DNA of 64,000 bases from positions 382,991 through 446,990 of the forward strand of contig JADFCV010000002.1 of the NCBI GenBank assembly GCA_017161655.1. The letters are read 5' to 3'. The notes beneath the pieces are model-generated. The model made no database searches and was not told the origin of the DNA. It worked only from the letters and a program-made list of their open reading frames with translations. The stretch is from Candidatus Sumerlaeota bacterium. GTDB lineage: Bacteria > Sumerlaeota > Sumerlaeia > Sumerlaeales > Sumerlaeaceae. The position numbers were made by a program, and so were the translations under genes. Positions 17,603-26,896 of this stretch are shown in pieces; position 1 is the first letter of the stretch, and each line of letters starts with the position of its first letter.

Positions 17603-18736
17603 ATGACAACAGATGTTACTTTTCTGAAAACCGACGAGATGCTTGTGAACATGGGACCACAGCATCCGTCGACACACGGTGTATTACGGGTGGTTGTGCG
17701 TACCGATGGAGAAGTTGTGCGCAAGGCGGTTCCCCACATTGGCTATCTCCACCGCTGCAAAGAGAAATGCGCAGAAGCGGTGACTTATCAGCAATTCATC
17801 CCGTACACTGATCGACTTGATTACCTTGCTTCGATGTCTAACAACTTCGCCTTCTGCTGGGCCGTCGAAAAGCTCGGCAAGGTCGAAGTGCCGGAACGCG
17901 CAGAGTACATCCGGGTCATTGTGGCCGAACTTCAGCGCATCGCCTCACACCTTGTTTCGTTTGGAACGTATGGACTCGACCTTGGTGCAGTCACCCCTTT
18001 CCTTTACGCCTTCCGCGAACGTGAAAAGATTCTCGATATTTTCGAGCGCATCTCTGGTGCACGACTGACTTACTCGTACGGGCGTATTGGCGGAGTCATG
18101 CGCGACTTTGATCAGACGACCGTCGACATGATTTATCGCTTCCTCGACGATTTCGAAAAGCGCTGGGAAGAGTACAATGCTTTGCTGACAGAAAACGAGA
18201 TTTTCATTAAGCGCACGGCAAATATTGGGGTAATTCCGAAAGAACTGGCGATCGCCTATGGCTTGAGCGGCCCCTGCCTGCGTGGAAGTGGGGTGGCATT
18301 TGATATTCGCCGTGCTGAGCCCTACTCAGTGTACGACCGTTTCGATTTTCACATCCCTGTGGGCGAAGGCAAAATGGGGACCGTGGGTGACTGTTGGGAT
18401 CGCTACTGGGTCCGCATGGTAGAAATGAAGGAGAGCTGCCGAATCATTCGGCAAGCCCTCAGCAACCTGCCAGACGGACCAGTCAGTAATCCCAAGGTTT
18501 TGCGAGTGTTCAAACCTGCAGCTGGAGAAATTTATTTCCGTGCAGAGAATCCTCGCGGTGAACTCGGCTTTTACATTATCAGCGTGGGAGAAAAGAAGCC
18601 TTATCGTTGCCGCGTTCGCGGGCCAAGTTTTTGCAATCTCAGTGTGCTGAGCGAAGTGGCTAAAGATTGCCTCATTGCTGACGTTGTGGCCATCATTGGC
18701 TCAATTGACATTGTACTGGGCGAATGTGACCGTTAA
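17603..18736 (+). CDS. nuoD: NADH-quinone oxidoreductase subunit D
   Basis: A 377-residue homologue of the 49-kDa complex I subunit, which lies in the peripheral arm and helps form the quinone-binding site. Diagnostic segments are MGPQHPSTHGVLR near the start, PHIGYLHRCKEK, YTDRLDYLASMSNN, RAEYIRVIVAELQRIASHL, GRIGGVMRDF, and the C-terminal IIGSIDIVLGECDR, equivalent to the usual GSIDIVxGExDR. Unusually, no other nuo gene is adjacent: the upstream gene is divergent and the downstream gene is convergent and ends 3 bases away. Length and motifs look intact, so it should be functional with subunits encoded elsewhere. Confidence 0.95.
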   Translation: MTTDVTFLKTDEMLVNMGPQHPSTHGVLRVVVRTDGEVVRKAVPHIGYLHRCKEKCAEAVTYQQFIPYTDRLDYLASMSNNFAFCWAVEKLGKVEVPERAEYIRVIVAELQRIASHLVSFGTYGLDLGAVTPFLYAFREREKILDIFERISGARLTYSYGRIGGVMRDFDQTTVDMIYRFLDDFEKRWEEYNALLTENEIFIKRTANIGVIPKELAIAYGLSGPCLRGSGVAFDIRRAEPYSVYDRFDFHIPVGEGKMGTVGDCWDRYWVRMVEMKESCRIIRQALSNLPDGPVSNPKVLRVFKPAAGEIYFRAENPRGELGFYIISVGEKKPYRCRVRGPSFCNLSVLSEVAKDCLIADVVAIIGSIDIVLGECDR

Positions 18737-18738
18737 CT

Positions 18739-19977
18739 TTACCATGGCGGCCGAGTAACTTCAAATTCATCGAGAGCTTCCTGGAAAACGCTCACTACGC
18801 CCTGCACATAGGGTTCGATGGAGAAATGGCGCCGGCAATGTTCGTAGGCCGCCTGGCCCATGCGTCGGCGCAAGGTTGGAGCCAAAGCCAACTCGGTAAC
18901 AGCAGCTGCAAAATCCTCCAGATAGTACCAAAAAACGGTGTCGTCTCGCGCTCGTTCGTCCCCGATGAGAACACCGGTTTCATTGTGCAGGACAAGCTCT
19001 TTAATTCCGCCCACGCGACTCCCAATAGTTGGTACCCTCGCCGCTGCCGCCTCGATCACGACTCGCCCGAAGCCTTCATCGTTGCTCAAAAGCACGTGCA
19101 AATCAAGTGCGGCAAAAAACTCCGCCACTCGTTCCTGAAAGGGTAAGAATGTGACGTGATTACTGACACCGAGCTTTTCTGCAAAACTTTGAAGTTCCCG
19201 TGCGTACTGCTCTTGACCAGGGCTTGGATCGCCTACGAAGAGCACCCGAGCATTTGGCACTTTCTGCAGTATCAGGGGCATTGCCTCAAGTAAGAATCTC
19301 GGCCGTTTGCGGGGCATCAGCAGGCCGATACTGCCGATGACAAAGTCCTCTCTGCCGAAGCCTAGCTGTTCACGGACTTGGTCTCTTTTCTCGAGCGCAA
19401 GCTCGAATTCATCGAAATCGATGCCGTTGTAAACCACACGAACTTTTCGCTTGTACCATGGTTCGCCAGAAAAATCTTCGGCGGCCGCCCTTGAAACGGC
19501 GATGATGCGTGTGGCGTCGCCGAGTAAGTAATTGCGGATCATTCGTGGCGTGACAGACAGCCGATTATGCGTAACGATCGGCAACGCCCTCTTTCCCATC
19601 TGGCGCTTCATGGTGACGTTACACAGTAACTCTTTCCAAGGAGGAGCTGTCGAGGCTGCTGCTACGGCGTGGGGATTAGGGTAAATCTCATTGCAGTGAA
19701 TCAGGTCAATAGAGTGCGCGCGCAGCAGCTGGCGGAACTCATGGATGCGCGCGGGAATTCTCGCCCAGGAGTAGCTTTTTCGCCAGGGAGGAAGCTCAAG
19801 TGCAACCCACGGGAGTTTTCGCTTATCCAACTCGTCAGTGAAAGGTCCAGGTCGCGGAACAAGCACGAGCGGTTCAAAGCGGCTTCCAGCGAGTTCCTTG
19901 ACAAGCGTGAGAAGACTGCGACGCGCGCCTAAAAGCCGCACGCTTGGTGTGATGTGCAGCACACGGATCGATTTCAT
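18739..19977 (-). CDS. Family 4 glycosyltransferase
   Basis: A 412-residue GT-B enzyme. The N-terminal domain starts VLHITPSVRLLGARRSLL, the acceptor-side domain ends near residue 195, and the C-terminal domain carries the donor-site motif EGFGRVVIE (the E-x7-E pattern of GT4). It probably adds a nucleotide-activated sugar to a lipid-linked or surface glycan at the cytoplasmic face of the membrane. It lies 30 bases downstream of rsmG on the same strand and is probably cotranscribed with it. Its 3' end meets nuoD tail to tail with a 2-base gap. Confidence 0.88.
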   Translation of the reverse strand: MKSIRVLHITPSVRLLGARRSLLTLVKELAGSRFEPLVLVPRPGPFTDELDKRKLPWVALELPPWRKSYSWARIPARIHEFRQLLRAHSIDLIHCNEIYPNPHAVAAASTAPPWKELLCNVTMKRQMGKRALPIVTHNRLSVTPRMIRNYLLGDATRIIAVSRAAAEDFSGEPWYKRKVRVVYNGIDFDEFELALEKRDQVREQLGFGREDFVIGSIGLLMPRKRPRFLLEAMPLILQKVPNARVLFVGDPSPGQEQYARELQSFAEKLGVSNHVTFLPFQERVAEFFAALDLHVLLSNDEGFGRVVIEAAAARVPTIGSRVGGIKELVLHNETGVLIGDERARDDTVFWYYLEDFAAAVTELALAPTLRRRMGQAAYEHCRRHFSIEPYVQGVVSVFQEALDEFEVTRPPW

Positions 19978-20007
19978 TTCTCCATCTCTTTGCCCCCCGC
20001 AAGCCCT

Positions 20008-20739
20008 CTAAGCAAGTGGCTGTTTGAATGGTTTCGCATGACTGCGAGGAAAGCGTGCTGGAATTTCACCAACACGCTGGACAACGAAAAGCACTCGATC
20101 CTGGCGGTCGCCTTCCAGCCGGTAGCATACGGGATCCAGCAGTCTTCCGCCCAGCTGGGGAAGCACTTGCCTTGTGCGTTCAGCTTCGGGTAATGAAGCT
20201 TGCGTCTTATAGAGAACGAGATGGCCTCCCATCCTCAGTAAAGGTAATCCAATTTCACAGAGCGAAGCAAAAGCTCCCACAGCGCGGGCAGTCACCACGT
20301 CGAAAGTCACTCGCTGTTCGGAGTGAGCCACATTCTCTGCACGCTGGGCAAGTACTTGAATGTTTTCAATACTTAGACGCTGCGCCGCTTGTTGGATAAA
20401 ATTTGCTTTCTTGTTAACAGACTCAATGGCCAACCAGTGGCAATCTCGCATGCAAATGGCAAGCGGAACAATCGGAAAACCTGCGCCTGAACCGATGTCC
20501 GCGGCTTTCCGGCTAAGAGGAAACCAGGGCAAAAGCTTTAAAGGCGCCAACGAATCGGCAAAATGAAGTCGAGCAATAGCCTCGGGATCGCGAATAGCCG
20601 TCAGGTTGTGGCGACGATTCTCATCGATCAGGTAAGCCATAAATGCGGCCAGTAGATCAAGCCGATCTGCGTCACCAGCCAATGCCTGGATCCACGGCTC
20701 GTTGAGAAGATGCTGTCGGTATGTGTCTGTAAGCTCCAT
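20008..20739 (-). CDS. rsmG: 16S rRNA (guanine527-N7)-methyltransferase
   Basis: About 243 residues. The SAM-binding motif is ADIGSGAGFPIVPLAI, preceded by the family segment RLHFADSLAPL and followed by SVNKKANFIQQ and VTARAVG, all typical of RsmG/GidB. It methylates G527 in the 530 loop of 16S rRNA. I start it at ATG 20739 (MELTDTYRQ), which gives the normal family length; the open frame extends to 20937 but would overlap dnaE and adds unconserved residues. The C-terminal 15 residues are basic. It is not beside parA/parB or gidA, its usual origin-proximal partners. Confidence 0.9.
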   Translation of the reverse strand: MELTDTYRQHLLNEPWIQALAGDADRLDLLAAFMAYLIDENRRHNLTAIRDPEAIARLHFADSLAPLKLLPWFPLSRKAADIGSGAGFPIVPLAICMRDCHWLAIESVNKKANFIQQAAQRLSIENIQVLAQRAENVAHSEQRVTFDVVTARAVGAFASLCEIGLPLLRMGGHLVLYKTQASLPEAERTRQVLPQLGGRLLDPVCYRLEGDRQDRVLFVVQRVGEIPARFPRSHAKPFKQPLA

Positions 20740-20913
20740 TTTGGTGCTATGTAGCGCCCGACAAAACGCCAAAATAACGTCCTTACGCAAGACTGAAAAA
20801 TGAGTGCTCCTATGTATGGACTTGCAATGACATTGAAATTGATCCTGCACCCCAAATGGTAGTTTCATATCGTCAAGACATCTAACCACCCTTAAGCAGT
20901 TGGAGCTATTCCG

Positions 20914-23900
20914 TTGAGCGTACCCGAATTTGTCCATTTACACCTGCATAGCGAGTACAGTTTGCTAGATGGGGCATGTCGCTTTGAGTCACTTCCCAAA
21001 CGCGTGGCTGAGCTGGGGATGACCGCTGTCGCCTGTACCGATCACGGAAATCTCTTTGGCGTGGTGAACTTTTCCGATGCCTGCAAGGCGCATGGCATCA
21101 AGCCGATCATAGGCGCGGAACTGTACATCACGACAGAGAGCCGCCACAAAAAGCGAGTAGACGGGGGAAATCGTTCGTCCGCGAATCACATCCTGGTACT
21201 TGCTGAGAACTCTGAGGGATACGCTAATCTCTGCAAACTCTCCTCTATTGGTTACCTCGAAGGCTTTTACCGCAAACCCCGGATCGATTTTGAAGCTCTC
21301 GCAGCTCACTCAAAAGGACTGATCATTACCACAGCTTGCCTTAAAGGGCTTGTGCCGGAAGCACTCAGCCAGGATGACTTCAGTCGTGCGCGCGAGTACC
21401 TTGGCACCTTCCGCGATATTGTTGGGCGCGAGAATCTTTATGTGGAGCTTATGGATCACGGGATCCCCGAGCAGAGAAAGATCCTCCCGCATCTTATAGA
21501 CCTTGCGAAGCGCGAGGATCTCCGGGTGATCGCGACAAATGATTGTCACTACCTCACACGTGATGATGCCCGGATTCACGACATCCTCTTATGCGTTCAG
21601 ACTGGCGCCAAGCTGAGCGACCCAAACCGCATGCGCTACGAGCCGGAGGAGTTCTATCTGAAATCACCCGAGGAGATGTATCAGATTTTTGCAGAAATCC
21701 CCGAAGCCTGCCGCGAGACCCTTGCGATTGCTGAGCGCTGCAACGTCGAGCTTCAGTTCGGCCAGAAGCTCTTGCCTGTCTTTAAGACGCCGGACGGAAG
21801 TACGCCTGAGGAGTATCTGCGTCGCCTTGCTTACGAAGGGCTCCATGCGCGCTATGGCTCACCGACCGAGGAACATATCAAACGGTTAGAGCACGAGCTC
21901 GAAACGATTTGCCGAATGGGATTTGCATCCTACTTCCTGGTTGTGTGGGACTTCGTGCATTATGCAAAGTTAAATGATATTCCTGTGGGACCTGGCCGTG
22001 GGAGTGCAGCAGGAGCCCTTGTCGCCTATTGCTTGGGCATCACTGATATCGATCCCCTCAAACACAATCTTCTCTTCGAACGTTTTCTCAATCCCGAACG
22101 TGTGTCGATGCCTGACATCGACATGGATTTCTGCTACGAAAACCGTAGCAGGGTGATTGAGTACGTTAAGCAGAAATACGGAGAACGAAATGTCGCTCAG
22201 ATTATCACCTTCGGAACTCTGAAACCGAAAAACGCTGTACGAGATGTCGGGCGCGTGCTTGAGGTCCCTCTCGATAAAGTGGAGCGCATCTGTAAACTCA
22301 TCCCCGATATGCTCAAGCCGGAAAAGGGCGAAAAAGCTATAGACTGCGCACTTCGCGATGGCCCCGAACTCAAGGCACTTTATGACTCAGACCCAGAGGC
22401 CCGCCAAATCATTGACTACGCGCGTCAAATCGAAGGAATGGCGCGTCATGCTTCCACCCATGCAGCAGGCGTCGTAATCTGCGCCCGTGACCTCACCGAG
22501 GTGCTTCCCCTTTATAAGGTCACAGACAGCAACGATATTGTTACCCAATTCCCCATGGGAATTGTGGAACGGCTTGGCCTTCTAAAGATGGATTTTTTGG
22601 GCCTGAAAAACCTCACGATTATTGAGAACGCGCTCAAAAGCATTCGCAAGAATCATGGTGTAGAGATCGATTGGCAAAAGATTGGCATGGAGGATTCCGA
22701 AACTTACAAGCTGCTCCGGGCAGGTCGCACTCTCGGCGTGTTCCAACTTGAATCCGAGGGCATGAGAAAACTTGTTCGGGAGTTAGCTCCCACCCGCTTT
22801 GAAGATCTTGTGGCACTTCTTGCCCTCTACCGCCCAGGCCCTCTTGGCACAAACATGCACATGGAATTCGTAGAATGCAAACATGGGCGGAAAGAGGTCA
22901 TCTATGATCACCCAGCCCTCGAGCCAATTCTTCGCGATACTTACGGCATGATCCTTTATCAGGAACAGGTCATGCAGATTGCTCAAGTTCTAGCCGGCTT
23001 CAGTTTGGGACAGGCCGATCTCATGCGCCGCGCCATGGGAAAGAAGAAAAAGGACGAGATGGCCAAAATCCGGAATGATTTCATCTCTGGGGCTGTCAGT
23101 CGTGGGGTCGAACCGGAACTTGCTGAGCGAATTTTCGAGAAAATCGAGTACTTTTCCGGTTACGGCTTCAACAAATCTCATAGCGCTGCGTACGCGCTCA
23201 TTTCCTACCGCACGGCCTACCTGAAAGCCCATTATCCGGTCGAGTATTTGGCAGCGCTGATGACCAATGCAATCGGCGGCAAAAAGGAGGAGATGGAAAA
23301 ATACTTCTCCGAAGCAAACGACCTCGGGATCAAAATTCTGCCGCCGGACGTTAACGAATCGGACAAGTACTTCACGGCCAGTCATGGCAGCATTCGTTTC
23401 GGGTTAGCCGGTATCAAGAATGTGGGGGAAGCAGCCGTCGAAGCCATTCTTAATGCTCGAAAGAACGGCGGCAAATTCCAGGATTTCGTAAATTTCTGTG
23501 AACGCGTTGACCTCACGCTTCTAAATTCGCGCATGCTAGAATCCCTTATCAAAGTGGGAGCGTTCGACTCGCTGGGTGTTCGCCGTAGCCAACTGTTGGA
23601 AACATATCCGCATCTTATTGAGCTAATCCAGGAGCGGAAAAGAGAGCGCGAACTCGGGCAAGACTCCCTTTTTGACATGTTCGCTGGAGACAAACATCTG
23701 CAGGGGGCCGGTGCTTTTGTTCTCGAGTCATGGGAACTTCCTGACATCCCCGAGATTTCGAGCCAGCAGAAAATGGAGTTCGAAAAAGAACTGCTTGGCT
23801 TTTATGTCAGTGAACACCCCATGAAGCCTTACGAACCTGATGTAGATGCGTTCGCTACGGCTAGTCTTGCACGTCTCATCGAAAGCAAACCAAAGGATGG

Positions 23901-24423
23901 AGACGAGCTTGTGTCGGTGATCGGTCGAGTTGGAGAGGTGACCCGCAAAACCGATCGCCAGGGCCGGAATATGGCCTTCGCAGAGGTGACGGATACTTTT
24001 GCTTCAATTGAGGCGATATTCTTCGCTGACCCTTACAGCAAATACGCAGACCTCTTGTTTCGTGATAATGTCCTTTGGCTCACGGGGCGTCTCGATCTGC
24101 AGTCGAATCGACCAAAACTCTTGGTGAAAGAGGCGGCTCCGATCGAGAAAATTCGAAAGACCCGAAAATACGAAGTTCAAATTGTCGCCCGTTTTAAAGA
24201 GTCCGTGCCTGGGCCGGAGTGGTTTGCGGAACTGCAAAAAACGCTTTCTCTCCACAGAGGAAATAAGATAGTTTCCTGTCTGCTAACACTGCAACAACAC
24301 GGCGAAATGACGGTGACCCTCCCAAAAAAGTATGCGGTAAACGTAACCAACGACTTCGTCCTTGCCGTTCGCAAACTTCCCCACGTCACGAAGATTCGTT
24401 TCCTCGAGTCTGATGCAGAATGA
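20914..24423 (+). CDS. dnaE: DNA polymerase III alpha subunit
   Basis: A 1169-residue replicative polymerase of the DnaE type. The N-terminal PHP domain starts FVHLHLHSEYSLLDG; the C-family polymerase core carries GPGRGSAAGALVAY, the metal-binding PDIDMDF and FNKSHSAAYALISY; a tandem helix-hairpin-helix follows (FGLAGIKNVGEAAV), then an OB-fold near residues 990-1070. Length is normal and I see no intein. The start is TTG at 20914, with GGAG about 8 bases upstream. It is divergent from rsmG (174-base gap) and followed after 7 bases by a glycosyltransferase gene. Confidence 0.96.
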   Translation: MSVPEFVHLHLHSEYSLLDGACRFESLPKRVAELGMTAVACTDHGNLFGVVNFSDACKAHGIKPIIGAELYITTESRHKKRVDGGNRSSANHILVLAENSEGYANLCKLSSIGYLEGFYRKPRIDFEALAAHSKGLIITTACLKGLVPEALSQDDFSRAREYLGTFRDIVGRENLYVELMDHGIPEQRKILPHLIDLAKREDLRVIATNDCHYLTRDDARIHDILLCVQTGAKLSDPNRMRYEPEEFYLKSPEEMYQIFAEIPEACRETLAIAERCNVELQFGQKLLPVFKTPDGSTPEEYLRRLAYEGLHARYGSPTEEHIKRLEHELETICRMGFASYFLVVWDFVHYAKLNDIPVGPGRGSAAGALVAYCLGITDIDPLKHNLLFERFLNPERVSMPDIDMDFCYENRSRVIEYVKQKYGERNVAQIITFGTLKPKNAVRDVGRVLEVPLDKVERICKLIPDMLKPEKGEKAIDCALRDGPELKALYDSDPEARQIIDYARQIEGMARHASTHAAGVVICARDLTEVLPLYKVTDSNDIVTQFPMGIVERLGLLKMDFLGLKNLTIIENALKSIRKNHGVEIDWQKIGMEDSETYKLLRAGRTLGVFQLESEGMRKLVRELAPTRFEDLVALLALYRPGPLGTNMHMEFVECKHGRKEVIYDHPALEPILRDTYGMILYQEQVMQIAQVLAGFSLGQADLMRRAMGKKKKDEMAKIRNDFISGAVSRGVEPELAERIFEKIEYFSGYGFNKSHSAAYALISYRTAYLKAHYPVEYLAALMTNAIGGKKEEMEKYFSEANDLGIKILPPDVNESDKYFTASHGSIRFGLAGIKNVGEAAVEAILNARKNGGKFQDFVNFCERVDLTLLNSRMLESLIKVGAFDSLGVRRSQLLETYPHLIELIQERKRERELGQDSLFDMFAGDKHLQGAGAFVLESWELPDIPEISSQQKMEFEKELLGFYVSEHPMKPYEPDVDAFATASLARLIESKPKDGDELVSVIGRVGEVTRKTDRQGRNMAFAEVTDTFASIEAIFFADPYSKYADLLFRDNVLWLTGRLDLQSNRPKLLVKEAAPIEKIRKTRKYEVQIVARFKESVPGPEWFAELQKTLSLHRGNKIVSCLLTLQQHGEMTVTLPKKYAVNVTNDFVLAVRKLPHVTKIRFLESDAE

Positions 24424-24430
24424 GTAAGCC

Positions 24431-26566
24431 ATGAACGAGCGTCGCACCTTGTTTTTCTCGCATCACGATCTCGAGGAAAGTTGGCTTCTGCGTCGCGGGG
24501 CTTTGATTGTCGCTCTCATCGCCCTGGTAGCTCGCCTGGCGTACTACCTCGAATTCTCGGCAAAGCCGTATTTTGGAGTGCCGCTGCTGGATAGCCGATG
24601 GTGGTGGGACGAAGCTCAACGACTCATGACGAGTGGCTTGCCTACAAGTCATGCTTTCTTCCGTCCCCCGCTGTATACGTTGCTTTTAGCAGCGGCGTAT
24701 ACAATCATCGGCCGCGACGCGACACTTCTTATGCCGCTTGTTCAGCTCTTAGTTGGAGTTGGATTTTGCGTTCTGCTCGTATTCTTGGGTGCAAGAGTCT
24801 GGAACGTCGCCGCAGGTCTCGCCGCAGGGTGCCTAGGAGCGCTTTATGCACCGCTTGTCTTTTACGAAGCAGAACTCCTAAGCGATTCGTTGACCCTCTT
24901 TTGGTGTGCGCTGATGCTACTCCTTTTCGTCCGTGGGCTGCAGACACAGCGCAAAAGAGATTTCTTCGCGGCTGGCCTGAGTGCCGGCCTGGCAGCACTC
25001 ACTCGGGCGAATGCTTTTCCCCTCGGCCTCATATTTCTCGTCGGACTTCTATTTCATTGGGTTCGCGACAAGGGGGAGAAGGCTTATCTGCGTTTCGCCG
25101 CGACCTATGGGCTGCCCTTTCTATGCCTTGTTTTGCTTCCCACGATGCATAACATCCGGGCAAAGGATCCGGTCCTAATCTGTGGACAGGGAGGGATAAA
25201 CTTTTATCTTGGTAACAACCCCTACGCGAATGGCACGAACATCATTTTCCCACGTCTGACCGAGCAGGGGAGCCGTTACCGCGACACCGTTGAAGAATAT
25301 GCTGTCCTGGGGTACTATGCCCAGCTTTACGGTTTTGACCAGGCGATGCTTCGCTATGCTGCAGGCGATCGTCCGACATGGAGCGAACTTGACCGTTATT
25401 GGTACGGGCGGGGCCTCTCATTCCTTGTCGAGCAACCCCAGGCAGCGGTTCAGCTGTTTGCGCGAAAGCTTGTCGCACTCTTCAACAACAGAGAGATTCG
25501 CAATAACCGAGATTTTGAGTTCGCTCGTCAGAATGAATCCTTAGTTCTGCGTTTTCTTCCTTTTAATTTCGCCATCGCATTAGCCCTTGGCGCTTACGGC
25601 CTCACGGGATGGCGGCGTAGTGGCAAACCAGGTGCTGGCTGGATCCTGCTGTATCTCGTTATGTCTGCACTCGTCGTTGTGACGTACTTCGTGGCAGGAC
25701 GCCTACGTATTCTCGTTTTACCTGCCCTTTTTATCTTTGCGGGCATCGGACTTGAGCGGCTGTTTTCCCTTTTTGTAGCTCGTAATTGGCGCGAGATTGT
25801 TCGAGCTCTTTTCATCGTTTTAGCTAGTGGAGCTGCTTCCTGCTACTCTTGGCCACAGTTTGATTTCCGCTATTCGAAAGAACAGCTTTTGGGTGAAGGC
25901 ATCGCAGCCACTGCATTTCCTGCAGGCGAGTGGGCTATGCTCGGGAATGCGTGCCTTGAAAAAGGTTTGGCGGACGACGCACTGCGCTATGCAAATCGCG
26001 CGGTCGAAGCCGATCCAACATTCGCGTTTGGTTGGTTGATCCTCGGGAACGCAGCGCTTGCCAAGGGCGATAACAATGCAGCGCTGGAAGCTTACCGTAA
26101 GGTTCTTTCACTAGAGCCAATGAGTCTTCGAGCACGGAACAATCTGGCCGTCGCTCTGGAAAACCTTGGCTGGTATCAACATGCAGCCGAGGTCTATCTC
26201 GACGTCCTGCGTGCTGATCCATCGGACCCGCGCGCCAATGCGAATTTGTCTGTGCTGCTCTACCGAAGTGGTGATAAAAGTGCTGCCCGCATGTTTGCCC
26301 AGATTGCTCTGGATTCTGATCCAGCTGTGACGCCGGCGCTCGGCGTGACGATGCTCACGAATGGGAGTGCAACCACATCTTCCGGCATGTCAGCGAAGGA
26401 GCTGCCAAAGGCTCTGCTCGAAGAGCTCGCGAAGCCACTACCAGTCAGGATTGACCTGACTTCGTCGCGCTCACTAGAGGCGATTTTCGCGGATGTGGAC
26501 ACGGTGAATTCAGCGTCACTTTCCGCAAGGGATCAAACTCGTCCTCGTGGCAAGCCGAGGCGCTGA
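24431..26566 (+). CDS. GT39-like membrane glycosyltransferase fused to TPR repeats
   Basis: A 711-residue protein. The first 460 residues hold about ten transmembrane segments with the PMT_2/ArnT-type catalytic loop: WWDEAQRLM (acidic residues near 57) followed by FRPPLYTLLLAAAY. Residues around 495-630 contain at least three tetratricopeptide repeats (AMLGNACLEKGLADDALRYA, LILGNAALAKGDNNAALEAY, NNLAVALENLGWYQHAAEVY). The enzyme part should transfer a sugar from polyprenyl phosphate at the outer membrane face; the TPR part may recruit a protein acceptor or partner. It starts 7 bases after dnaE and is probably expressed with it. The acceptor is unknown. Confidence 0.8.
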   Translation: MNERRTLFFSHHDLEESWLLRRGALIVALIALVARLAYYLEFSAKPYFGVPLLDSRWWWDEAQRLMTSGLPTSHAFFRPPLYTLLLAAAYTIIGRDATLLMPLVQLLVGVGFCVLLVFLGARVWNVAAGLAAGCLGALYAPLVFYEAELLSDSLTLFWCALMLLLFVRGLQTQRKRDFFAAGLSAGLAALTRANAFPLGLIFLVGLLFHWVRDKGEKAYLRFAATYGLPFLCLVLLPTMHNIRAKDPVLICGQGGINFYLGNNPYANGTNIIFPRLTEQGSRYRDTVEEYAVLGYYAQLYGFDQAMLRYAAGDRPTWSELDRYWYGRGLSFLVEQPQAAVQLFARKLVALFNNREIRNNRDFEFARQNESLVLRFLPFNFAIALALGAYGLTGWRRSGKPGAGWILLYLVMSALVVVTYFVAGRLRILVLPALFIFAGIGLERLFSLFVARNWREIVRALFIVLASGAASCYSWPQFDFRYSKEQLLGEGIAATAFPAGEWAMLGNACLEKGLADDALRYANRAVEADPTFAFGWLILGNAALAKGDNNAALEAYRKVLSLEPMSLRARNNLAVALENLGWYQHAAEVYLDVLRADPSDPRANANLSVLLYRSGDKSAARMFAQIALDSDPAVTPALGVTMLTNGSATTSSGMSAKELPKALLEELAKPLPVRIDLTSSRSLEAIFADVDTVNSASLSARDQTRPRGKPRR

Positions 26567-26632
26567 ATAACTGAGCGTACGATGCGTATATCTGCTGCGA
26601 TTTCCTTCGCGAAGTTTAGCTGAGGTAACCCC

Positions 26633-26708
<76 letters not shown>

Positions 26709-26896
26709 CGTTGCCTTTTCCAGGCTTGCCCTCTTGGTTATGTCCTCCTGATCGCTAATCTGCTTTTCTCCAGCACAAGCTCAGTCGGCCACAAAGAATA
26801 TAAAACAAGGGTACGATGGTGCAGCGTGCGCCGTCTCAGCTGCAAAGTCGGGGGCACGCACTCCGACAGCAGCTTCCTGTGAAGAAGGTCACGCAC

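Noticed and set aside
20740..20937. An N-terminal extension of rsmG to 20937
   Set aside because: It would overlap dnaE and add about 66 unconserved residues; ATG 20739 gives the usual length.
20914..24423. An intein in dnaE, or in dnaB at 40446
   Set aside because: Both proteins have normal lengths and uninterrupted motifs.
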